Origin: Gemmatimonadota bacterium
GTDB lineage: Bacteria; Gemmatimonadota; Gemmatimonadetes; Gemmatimonadales; GWC2-71-9
Reading direction: 5' to 3'
Length of the DNA: 64,000 nt
Assembly: GCA_016713785.1 (NCBI GenBank)
Contig: JADJOM010000003.1
Span: 248,001-312,000 of the forward strand
Part shown: positions 57,259 to 64,000 of the stretch, one piece after another
How the letters are laid out: every line of letters begins with the position of its first letter
Position numbering within the stretch: the first letter of the stretch is position 1
Notes under the pieces: model-generated
What the model was told of the DNA's origin: nothing
What the model saw: only the letters and a program-made list of their open reading frames with translations
Databases searched by the model: none
Position numbers and translations under genes: made by a program

Positions 57259-59483
57259 GCGAGCAGGGCCGCCGCCACCTGAGCGCGATCATCGCGCTCA
57301 TCCTCGGGAGCTTCCTCGGGCTCACGCTCCTCCCCGTACACCTGACCGGGCCGCTCGGCGAGTGGCTCGGCGCGTTCCTCTGGCGCGGCCTCGGCCTCGG
57401 CGCCCTCGGGTTCCCGCTGCTGGGCCTGGGGCTGGGCCTCGCCGGGTTCGACCGCCTCCCCGCGCTCGACATGAAGCGGGCCGCGATCCTGGTCGTGGGC
57501 CTCGCCATCCTGCTCCCCTTCCTGCTCGGCGTCCTGACCGGGGTCGAACCCCGGCTCTACGACAGCGGCGCCCTGGCGCCGCGGCTCACGGGCGTGCTGC
57601 CGGGGTTCCTCGCCTTCTACACGGTGAAGGCCATCGGCGTGGCCGGCGGCTTCCTGCTCGGCCTGCTGCTGCTCTCGGCGCTCACCATCCTCACCATCGC
57701 GTGGCACCCCTTCCTGCGGCTGGTCAAGGCCGAGGGGGCAGAGGCCGCGCCGCCGGTGGCGGAGCCGGCGCGCGCCAAGGCGCGGATCGCCGAACCGGTG
57801 GTCGAGCCCGAGGACGACCCGCCGCCCTTCGCGCCGCCCCGCAAGGAGAAGAAGCCGAAGAAGCCGGCCAAGGCGGTCGAGGTGCTGATCGGCGACCCGG
57901 CCGACGACGACGTGCTGCCGCCGGTGGAGCTGCTGCAGGCGCCCCCGCCCATCGAGAAGGACGCCGGCGTGGCGGAGCTCGACCGGCTGGGGCAGGTGCT
58001 GCTGGAGACGCTCAAGACCTTCAAGGTCGAGGGGAGCATCGGCGGGCGGACCACCGGGCCGGTGGTCACCCAGTTCGAGGTGGTGCCGGCGCCGGGGGTG
58101 AAGGCGGGGCGGATCGCGGCGCTCGCCGACGACATGGCCATCACCATGCGGGCCCAGTCCATCCGGGTGGCCCCGATCCCGGGCAAGGGCGCGGTGGGCG
58201 TCGAGATCCCCAATCCCACCAAGCGCATGGTGACCCTGCGGGAGCTCATCGAGGCGGGGGAGTGGGACGAGACCCGCGCCGTGCTGCCGATCGCGCTGGG
58301 CCGCGACCTCGAGGGCAAGGCGGTGGTGGCCGACCTGGCCAAGATGCCGCACCTGCTCATCGCCGGCGCCACCGGCTCGGGCAAGTCGGTGGCCATCAAC
58401 ACCATCATCACCAGCCTGGTGTACCGCTACACGCCGAAGCAGCTGCGCTTCCTGATGGTCGACCCGAAGATGGTCGAGCTGTCGATGTACAACGCGCTGC
58501 CGCACCTCCGGCACAAGGTCATCACCAACAACAACGACGCCGCCGCGCTGCTCAAGTGGGCCGAGATGGAGATGCAGCGGCGCTACGAACTGCTGCACGC
58601 CAACGGCGCCCGCAACCTGGCCGACTTCAACCGCAAGGCCGAGGAAGGCAAGCCGCTGCGCAATCCGCCGCGGCCCCAGGCCACCCTCTCCACCCTCAGC
58701 GCCGAGGCGGAACCGGGGGCCCCGGAGGCGCCGGACGACGGCGTCTACAAGGAAGGGCCGCTGCCGTTCATCGTGATGATCGTCGACGAGCTGGCCGACC
58801 TCATGATGACGGTGCAGGGGGAGATCGAGCCGCCGCTGGCGCGGCTGGCGCAGAAGGCGCGGGCCATCGGCATTCACCTCATCCTGGCCACCCAGCGCCC
58901 CAGCGTGAACGTGCTGACGGGCCTCATCAAGGCCAACTTCCCGAGCCGGATCGCGTTCCGGGTGGCCTCCAAGGTGGACAGCCGCACCATCCTCGACCAG
59001 AACGGCGCCGAGGCGCTGCTCGGCAACGGCGACATGCTCTTCCTGCCGCCGGGCAAGAGCGAGCCGCAGCGCATCCAGGGGGCGTACATCGCCACCGAGG
59101 AGACGGAGCGGCTGATGGACTGGTTCGACGCGCGGCGGGCGGCGCGGGTGGCCGCCGCCGGCGGCGCCGACGCCGCGGCCCAGCGGGAGCAGGATATCCT
59201 GGCCATGGTCCGGGCCCTGGAGGCCATGGAGGACGGCGGCGGGTCGGGGAGCTTCGACGGCGAGCGCGACGCGCTGTTCCGCGACGCCGCGGAGCTCTGC
59301 GTGCAGAACCAGGGCGGTTCCACCAGCCTGCTGCAGCGGCGGCTCTCGATCGGCTACGGCCGCGCCGCGCGCATCATCGACCAGCTGCACATGGCCGGCA
59401 TCCTCGGCCCCGCGACGCCGGGCTCCAGCAAGCCGCGCGAGGTGCTGATCGGGATCGACCAGGTCGACGAGTACTGCCAGTAG
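57255..59483 (+). CDS. ftsK: DNA translocase FtsK/SpoIIIE
   Basis: 742 residues. About four membrane helices lie in the first 160 residues (SAIIALILGSFLGLTLL, LGLGALGFPLLGLGLGLAG, AAILVVGLAILLPFLLGVL, GVAGGFLLGLLLLSALTIL), then a charged linker, the alpha/beta motor with Walker A GATGSGKSVAINT (about 373) and FIVMIVDELADLMM (Walker B), and the gamma DNA-reading winged helix at the end (QGGSTSLLQRRLSIGYGRAARIIDQL). It pumps chromosomal DNA at the septum during division. Confidence 0.95.
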   Translation: MSEQGRRHLSAIIALILGSFLGLTLLPVHLTGPLGEWLGAFLWRGLGLGALGFPLLGLGLGLAGFDRLPALDMKRAAILVVGLAILLPFLLGVLTGVEPRLYDSGALAPRLTGVLPGFLAFYTVKAIGVAGGFLLGLLLLSALTILTIAWHPFLRLVKAEGAEAAPPVAEPARAKARIAEPVVEPEDDPPPFAPPRKEKKPKKPAKAVEVLIGDPADDDVLPPVELLQAPPPIEKDAGVAELDRLGQVLLETLKTFKVEGSIGGRTTGPVVTQFEVVPAPGVKAGRIAALADDMAITMRAQSIRVAPIPGKGAVGVEIPNPTKRMVTLRELIEAGEWDETRAVLPIALGRDLEGKAVVADLAKMPHLLIAGATGSGKSVAINTIITSLVYRYTPKQLRFLMVDPKMVELSMYNALPHLRHKVITNNNDAAALLKWAEMEMQRRYELLHANGARNLADFNRKAEEGKPLRNPPRPQATLSTLSAEAEPGAPEAPDDGVYKEGPLPFIVMIVDELADLMMTVQGEIEPPLARLAQKARAIGIHLILATQRPSVNVLTGLIKANFPSRIAFRVASKVDSRTILDQNGAEALLGNGDMLFLPPGKSEPQRIQGAYIATEETERLMDWFDARRAARVAAAGGADAAAQREQDILAMVRALEAMEDGGGSGSFDGERDALFRDAAELCVQNQGGSTSLLQRRLSIGYGRAARIIDQLHMAGILGPATPGSSKPREVLIGIDQVDEYCQ

Positions 59484-59498
59484 GCCAGGGGCCCCCGC

Positions 59499-60026
59499 CT
59501 ACCGCCCCGGGCGCAGCGAGATCCCGATCGCGGCCGACGCGCCGCCCCGGCGCAGCGCCCCGTCGTAGGTCGACAGGCGGAGGTCGGTGTACACGCCCAC
59601 GTGGCGGCCCAGCCAGACCCGCAGGTCGAGGTTGCCGTAGAGGAATCCCCCGAGCCCGCCGTCGTCGTATGCCGTGAGCGCGTAGCCGCCGAACCCCACC
59701 CCCAGCGCCGCTTCCCCGCGAGTCCCGAACCGCCCGAACTGGACCCCGGTGGACAGGCTGACGATCCCGCTCGGTTCGTCGTACAGCACTCCGCTGAGCG
59801 ACTCCAGCCGCGCCACCCACTCGACCGGCGGCGCCAGCCGCGTGGCGAGGCCCAGCTGGATGCCGTCGAAGCCGGCGCCTGGCCGATCGGTCATGCCGTG
59901 GAGGCTGTAGCCCGCGACCAGGGTGGTCTGCGCCGCGAGCCCGATCGGGAGGAGCAGGAGGGCGAGCCACAGGCCCGCGCGGCGGTCAGGGTGACACGGT
60001 ACGGCGCCTGGTGTGACGTGTCGCAT
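59499..60026 (-). CDS. Small secreted, probably outer-membrane beta-barrel protein
   Basis: 175 residues from ATG 60026; the much longer frame upstream is shadow of the LysR gene. A signal peptide (about 1-33, LWLALLLLPIGLAAQ) precedes an alternating pattern typical of beta strands with aromatic ends (TTLVAGYSLHGM, GIQLGLATRL, VEWVARLESLSGVLY, GEAALGVGFGGYALTAY, AAIGISLRPGR). The last residues do not end in the classical aromatic Phe. Function unknown. The 128 nt upstream contain no promoter I can name. Confidence 0.65.
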   Translation of the reverse strand: MRHVTPGAVPCHPDRRAGLWLALLLLPIGLAAQTTLVAGYSLHGMTDRPGAGFDGIQLGLATRLAPPVEWVARLESLSGVLYDEPSGIVSLSTGVQFGRFGTRGEAALGVGFGGYALTAYDDGGLGGFLYGNLDLRVWLGRHVGVYTDLRLSTYDGALRRGGASAAIGISLRPGR

Positions 60027-60154
60027 GGACGCGTCCCGGTGGAGAGGGCGGCTGCGAAGGGCAGCGTAGCGGGCTGGCGGGGTCCCTCCGTTGCGGGACG
60101 CGACAACCGCTGGCCGGCGAAGCGTTGGTGTGGCAGCGATCGTGCCGGGCGCGC

Positions 60155-61069
60155 TCAGCCGGGCCGGCCGCCCTCCGCGCCCACCACCGAGCCCACCACC
60201 TGCATGAACGCCTGCACCACCGGGCGCGCGCGGTCCTTGCGCCACGCCGCCGCAATGCGGGTCTCGGCGCTGGCGCTGGGGATGGGGCGGTAGCGGACCC
60301 CGCGCCAGCCGAGCTTCTCCACCGAGGCGGGCAGGATGGAGACGCCGATCCCCGCCTCCACCAGGCTCACGCTGGTGTACAGCTCGCGGCTCTCCTCCAC
60401 CACGCGGGGCGTGAAGCCGGCGGCCCGGCAGAGGCCCAGCACTTGCGCGTACAGCCCGGGGGCCAGCTCCTCGGGGAAGAGGACGAACGGCTCCTCGGCC
60501 AGGTGCCGGACGGCGATGGTGGGGCGGGCGGCGAGCGGGTGGCTCTTGTTCACCGCGATGCGGAGCGGCTCGCGCATCACGGTCACGATCTCGAGTTCCG
60601 GATCGGGCCGCGGCTCCCGGACGAAGCCGATGTCGATCTCGCCCGCCTTGATCCCGGCGAGCTGCGGACCGGTGGGCATCTCCCGGAGGTCGAGGTGCAC
60701 CCCCGGGTACCGGCCACGGAACTCGCGGATGACCTCGGGCAGGGCCAGGAACATCACGGTGGCGGCGAAGGCCACCCGGAGCTCCCCCAGCTCGCCCCGG
60801 CCGGCGCGGCGGGTGGCCTCGAAGGCCTCGGTGGCGGCGGCCAGGACCCGGCGGGCCTCGACCAGGAGGGTGGCGCCGCCATCGGTGAGCTGGACCCGTC
60901 GGCTGGTGCGCTCGAACAGGCGCACCCCGACCACCTGCTCCAGGCGCTGGATCTGCTGGGAGAGCGGCGGCTGGGCGATGCCGAGGCGGCGGGCGGCGCG
61001 GCCGAAGTGGAGCTCTTCGGCCACGGCGACGAAGTAGCGGAGGTGCCTGAGTTCGAGCTTGGTGATCAT
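60155..61069 (-). CDS. LysR-family transcriptional regulator
   Basis: 304 residues. N-terminal winged helix-turn-helix (about 4-63: LRHLRYFVAVAEELHFGRAARRLGIAQPPLSQQIQRLEQVVGVRLFER), then the two-lobed substrate-binding domain (about 92-290: GELRVAFAATVMFLALPEVI, IDIGFVREPRPDPELEI). It is divergent from hpd-hmgA with a 137-nt shared control region, the usual LysR layout, so it probably activates those genes in response to a tyrosine breakdown intermediate; the ligand is inferred. Confidence 0.92.
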   Translation of the reverse strand: MITKLELRHLRYFVAVAEELHFGRAARRLGIAQPPLSQQIQRLEQVVGVRLFERTSRRVQLTDGGATLLVEARRVLAAATEAFEATRRAGRGELGELRVAFAATVMFLALPEVIREFRGRYPGVHLDLREMPTGPQLAGIKAGEIDIGFVREPRPDPELEIVTVMREPLRIAVNKSHPLAARPTIAVRHLAEEPFVLFPEELAPGLYAQVLGLCRAAGFTPRVVEESRELYTSVSLVEAGIGVSILPASVEKLGWRGVRYRPIPSASAETRIAAAWRKDRARPVVQAFMQVVGSVVGAEGGRPG

Positions 61070-61075
61070 AGGTTG

Positions 61076-61106
61076 TTGATATCAATATAATCCGATCACG
61101 ATATTG
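61076..61106. promoter_or_regulatory. LysR/hpd control region: palindromes and -10 element
   Basis: The gap holds a perfect palindrome TTGATATCAA (61076-61085), a consensus TATAAT (61086-61091) on the plus strand facing hpd, and a dyad CAATAT-N12-ATATTG (61083-61106). The plus-strand -35 is poor, as expected for an activator-dependent promoter. This is the AT-rich island in an otherwise GC-rich region and a likely LysR site, covering both divergent promoters. Confidence 0.6.
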
Positions 61107-61206
61107 GACATATGAGTGGGCCGGCGCTAGGTTGGGCCGTTGGCCACCGCTCCGGCGCCCGCCGGGGGGTGGCTTACCATCCGCGCCCCTACCGGAGCCG
61201 CCGCCC

Positions 61207-62334
61207 ATGGCCACCCAGGTCCTCTCCTCCGCCCAGGCCCCCGTCGCCGATCCGTTCCCGATCAACGGCACCGACTACGTCGAGTTCTACGTCGGCAACG
61301 CCAAGCAGGCGAGCCACTACTACCGCACCGCCTTCGGCTTCCAGCTGGCCGGGTACCGCGGGCCGGAGACCGGGGTGCGCGACCGGGCGAGCTACCTGCT
61401 GGTGCAGGACAAGATCCGCTTCGTCCTCACCTCCCCGATGCATCCCGACAGCCCCATCGCGCAGCACCACCTGACGCACGGCGACGGGGTGCGGGACCTC
61501 GCGCTGTGGGTGGACGACTGCCGCCAGTCGTTCGCCTACGCGGTGGCGCGGGGCGCGGTGGTGGTCCAGGAGCCGACCGTGCTCGCCGACGGGGACGGCG
61601 AGGTGGTCGTCGCGGCCATCCGCACCTACGGCGACACCATCCACAGCCTGGTGGAGCGCCGCAACTACCGCGGGCTCTTCCTGCCGGGCTTCCGGCCGGT
61701 GAGCGCGCGCTACCAGCCGGCGCCGGTGGGGCTCAAGTACGTGGATCACTGCGTGGGCAACGTCGAGCTGGGCAAGATGAACGAGTGGGTGGGCTTCTAC
61801 GAGCGGGTGATGGGCTTCAAGAACCTGCTCAGCTTCGATGACAAGGACATCTCCACCGAATATTCGGCCCTGATGTCCAAGGTGATGGCCAACGGCAACG
61901 AGCGGATCAAGTTCCCGATCAACGAGCCGGCCAGCGGCAAGAAGAAGTCCCAGATCGAGGAGTACCTCGACTTCTACCACGGCCCCGGGGTGCAGCACAT
62001 CGCCGTGGCCACCGACAACATCATCGCCACGGTGAGCGCGCTGCAGGCCCGGGGGGTGGAGTTCCTGACCGTGCCCGGCTCCTACTACGACGAGCTGTTC
62101 GACCGGGTGGGTGCGATCGACGAGGACCTCGCCCCGCTGCGCGAGCTCGGGATCCTGGTGGACCGTGATGACGAGGGCTACCTGCTGCAGATCTTCACCA
62201 AGCCGGTGGAGGACCGCCCCACCGTGTTCTACGAGATCATCCAGCGGAAGGGCGCCAAGAGCTTCGGCAAGGGGAACTTCAAGGCGCTGTTCGAGTCGAT
62301 CGAGCGGGAGCAGGCGCTCCGGGGGAACCTCTAG
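61207..62334 (+). CDS. hpd: 4-hydroxyphenylpyruvate dioxygenase
   Basis: 375 residues. The two vicinal-oxygen-chelate domains carry the iron ligands H181 (KYVDHCVGN), H264 (GVQHIAVAT) and E343 (FYEIIQR). It converts 4-hydroxyphenylpyruvate to homogentisate in tyrosine breakdown. ATG 61207 has GGAG about 9 nt upstream; the in-frame 61132 lies close to the promoter and is unlikely. hmgA begins directly after its stop. Confidence 0.95.
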   Translation: MATQVLSSAQAPVADPFPINGTDYVEFYVGNAKQASHYYRTAFGFQLAGYRGPETGVRDRASYLLVQDKIRFVLTSPMHPDSPIAQHHLTHGDGVRDLALWVDDCRQSFAYAVARGAVVVQEPTVLADGDGEVVVAAIRTYGDTIHSLVERRNYRGLFLPGFRPVSARYQPAPVGLKYVDHCVGNVELGKMNEWVGFYERVMGFKNLLSFDDKDISTEYSALMSKVMANGNERIKFPINEPASGKKKSQIEEYLDFYHGPGVQHIAVATDNIIATVSALQARGVEFLTVPGSYYDELFDRVGAIDEDLAPLRELGILVDRDDEGYLLQIFTKPVEDRPTVFYEIIQRKGAKSFGKGNFKALFESIEREQALRGNL

Positions 62335-63528
62335 ATGCCGTTCTACCACCAGGTGGGGCAGGTCCCGCGCAAGCGGCACATCGTGTTCCGGCGCCCCGAC
62401 GGCGGGCTGTACGCCGAGGAGCTGATGGGCCACGAGGGGTTCGTGGGCACCTCGGCCCTGCTGTACCACACCCACCCGCCCACCACGATCAAGTCGGCCC
62501 GCAAGGTGCGCGACATCGTCTGGGAGGCCGACGCCGGCACCAGCCTGCGGCACCGGCACTTCCTCACCAGCCGGGTGCGCAAGGGCGGCAGCCCCACCCT
62601 CGACCGGATCCCGCTGCTGTTCAACAGCGACATCGGGATGCTGTACGTGGAGCCGGACACCAACGACGCCCATTGCTACCGGAACAGCCAGGCCGACGAG
62701 TGCATCTACGTGGTGGAGGGGCAGGGGACGCTGGAATCGGTCTTCGGGGACCTGCCGTTCCGGGCCGGCGACTACGTGGTGATCCACCGCAACATCCTGC
62801 ATCGCTGGCGGCTCGACCTCTCCGCGGGCCCGGTCAAGTTCGTGGTGTTCGAGAGCCGGGGGCACATCCGGTTTCCCCGCCGCTACATGAACGACGTGGG
62901 CCAGCTGCTCGAGGGGGCGCCCTTCTGCGAGCGCGACATCCGGCGGCCGATGGAGGTCCACCCGCACGATGAGAAGGGGGACTTCCCGCTCCTCGTCAAG
63001 CAGTACGACGCCCTCAACGAGATGGTCCTCGACCACCACCCCTTCGACGTGGTGGGCTGGGACGGGTACTTCTACCCCTGGATCTTCAACATCAACGACT
63101 TCGAGCCGATCGTGGGCCGGATCCACCAGCCGCCCCCGGTGCACCAGACCTTCCAGGGCGACGGCTTCGTGATCTGTTCCTTCTGCCCGCGGCCCTACGA
63201 CTTCGATCCGCAGGCGGTCCCGGCGCCGTACAACCACTCCAACGTGGACTCGGACGAGGTGCTCTTCTACGCCTCGAGCGAGTTCATGAGCCGGAAGGGG
63301 ATCGAGTACGGCTCCATCACCCACCACCCCGATGGGCTGCCCCACGGGCCGCATCCGGGCCGGGCGGAGGCCTCGATCGGCGCCAAGGCCACCAACGAGC
63401 TGGCGGTGATGATGGACTCGTTCCGTCCGCTCCGGGTGGCCCGGCCCGCCCTGGACATCGAGGACCCGGACTACCACAAGAGCTGGCTCGACCGCCAGCA
63501 CGCGCAGTTCAACCCGCCGACCACGTGA
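62335..63528 (+). CDS. hmgA: Homogentisate 1,2-dioxygenase
   Basis: 397 residues. The cupin-type family motifs are present: MPFYHQVGQVPRKRHIVFR at the start, DECIYVVEGQGTLES, GDYVVIHRNILHRW, LDHHPFDVVGWDGYFYPW, VDSDEVLFYASSEFM and ITHHPDGLPHGPHPG, which supply the His and Glu iron ligands. It opens homogentisate to maleylacetoacetate. ATG abuts the hpd stop with no gap, and an acetoacetyl-CoA synthetase gene follows, matching the pathway. Confidence 0.95.
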   Translation: MPFYHQVGQVPRKRHIVFRRPDGGLYAEELMGHEGFVGTSALLYHTHPPTTIKSARKVRDIVWEADAGTSLRHRHFLTSRVRKGGSPTLDRIPLLFNSDIGMLYVEPDTNDAHCYRNSQADECIYVVEGQGTLESVFGDLPFRAGDYVVIHRNILHRWRLDLSAGPVKFVVFESRGHIRFPRRYMNDVGQLLEGAPFCERDIRRPMEVHPHDEKGDFPLLVKQYDALNEMVLDHHPFDVVGWDGYFYPWIFNINDFEPIVGRIHQPPPVHQTFQGDGFVICSFCPRPYDFDPQAVPAPYNHSNVDSDEVLFYASSEFMSRKGIEYGSITHHPDGLPHGPHPGRAEASIGAKATNELAVMMDSFRPLRVARPALDIEDPDYHKSWLDRQHAQFNPPTT

Positions 63529-63544
63529 CCCGGCGGCTGGCGCG

Positions 63545-64000
63545 GTGACCGGTCCCCTCTGGTCCCCCTCCCCGGAGCGGGTGGCGCGCGCCAACCTGAC
63601 GCGCTTCACCGCGCGGTACCGCCCCGGGGCCGACGCGGCGGCGCTGTGGCGCTGGTCGGTGGAGGAGCCGGAGCCCTTCTGGGCCGCGGTGTGGGAGTTC
63701 ACCGGCGTGCTGGCCGAGCCCCGCCCCGACGGGCCCCCGTGGGACGCGGTGCTGGAACAGGGCGACCGCATGCAGCCGCCGGGGGAGCCGGGCGGGCCGC
63801 GCTGGTTCCCGGGCGCCCGGCTCAACTTTGCCGAGAACCTGCTGCGCCACGACGACGACCGCGAGGCGCTGGTCTTCTGGAACGAGCTCGGACGGCAGCG
63901 CGCGCTCACGTTCCGGGAGCTGCGCCTTGAGGTGGCCCGCTACGCCGCCGCCCTGCGCGCCTCGGGCGTCGGCCCCGGCGACCGGGTGGCCGGCCTGCTC
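63545..64000 (+). CDS. Acetoacetyl-CoA synthetase, N-terminal part (runs off window)
   Basis: 152 codons from GTG 63545 to the right edge, no stop. The N-terminus has the ACAS-type domain of acetoacetate-CoA ligases: SPSPERVARANLTRF, then PFWAAVWEFTGV, then RWFPGARLNFAENLL, before the start of the AMP-binding domain (ALTFRELRLEVARYAAAL). The product would activate acetoacetate, the final product of tyrosine degradation by the two upstream genes, to acetoacetyl-CoA. An acetate-CoA ligase is less likely given the WFPGARLNFAEN signature. Confidence 0.85.
   Translation, partial: MTGPLWSPSPERVARANLTRFTARYRPGADAAALWRWSVEEPEPFWAAVWEFTGVLAEPRPDGPPWDAVLEQGDRMQPPGEPGGPRWFPGARLNFAENLLRHDDDREALVFWNELGRQRALTFRELRLEVARYAAALRASGVGPGDRVAGLL

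Noticed and set aside
59499..61271. 590-codon minus-strand frame covering the LysR gene and the small secreted protein
   Set aside because: The upstream part is low-complexity shadow of the LysR gene in another frame; only the last 175 codons from ATG 60026 have a signal peptide and strand pattern.

Overview
The window is chromosomal DNA of very high GC content, almost fully coding, with short or overlapping gene junctions. It reads as a Gram-negative (diderm) bacterium: a complete Tol-Pal set, LptD, BamD-like, Pal and many lipoproteins, with Sec and Tat machinery. The long SecA with insertions, the prolonged TPR/acidic-linker proteins and the general gene style fit the FCB side of the tree. 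My best guess is a Gemmatimonadota member, but this rests on pattern memory, not on a search. I saw no rRNA, tRNA, CRISPR array, insertion sequence or prophage, and no gene-free gap above 300 bases (the largest is about 240, after ssb).

Layout: 1-1344 carB 3' end and murB. 1363-3683 (minus) histidine kinase/response regulator pair. 3827-5107 secreted TPR/beta-propeller protein. 5162-10210 nucleotide-sugar genes (WlbB-type acetyltransferase, DegT aminotransferase, UDP-glucose dehydrogenase, UDP-xylose synthase-like, UDP-glucuronate 4-epimerase-like). 10197-16405 TPR protein, TPR lipoprotein, BamD-like, nadD, secA. 16536-19511 radC and a bifunctional Rel/Spo protein. 19573-24328 (minus) a tight five-gene operon: NadE-like, asparagine synthase-like, acyl carrier protein, hexapeptide acyltransferase, SGNH lipoprotein; an AMP-dependent ligase diverges from it (24461-25927). 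26005-30014 EVE protein, uvrB, tsaE, tsaB, rimI. 30120-30644 ssb. 30885-36847 LysM protein, tolQ, tolR, tolA/tonB-like, tolB, pal, cpoB. 36869-40438 one unbroken frame coding TatC followed by LptD. 40612-41751 lipoprotein. 41862-43394 hutH. 43468-45998 a TPR gene with an apparent frameshift. 45995-47523 polyprenyl synthase, DUF4321-like membrane protein, tatA. 47614-49452 (minus) PpiD/SurA-like isomerase. 49618-59483 TPR protein, aroQ, M24 peptidase, accB, pilT, accC, comB, ftsK. 59499-61069 (minus) small outer-membrane-like protein and a LysR regulator. 61207-64000 hpd, hmgA and the start of an acetoacetyl-CoA synthetase.

The window is dominated by envelope biogenesis: peptidoglycan (murB), sugar nucleotides, protein export (secA, tatA, tatC), outer-membrane assembly (bamD-like, lptD, ppiD/surA-like) and Tol-Pal. 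It ends in a tyrosine/homogentisate catabolic operon that starts beside its probable LysR regulator.

The most unusual items are: the in-frame TatC-LptD fusion with a signal-peptide-like junction; pilT lodged between accB and accC; the ACP/AsnB/NadE/ligase/SGNH locus, which looks like an uncharacterised acylation or amidation system; a repeated TANNNT-6 nt-ATG arrangement suggesting leaderless transcripts; and a one-base frameshift in a large TPR gene.
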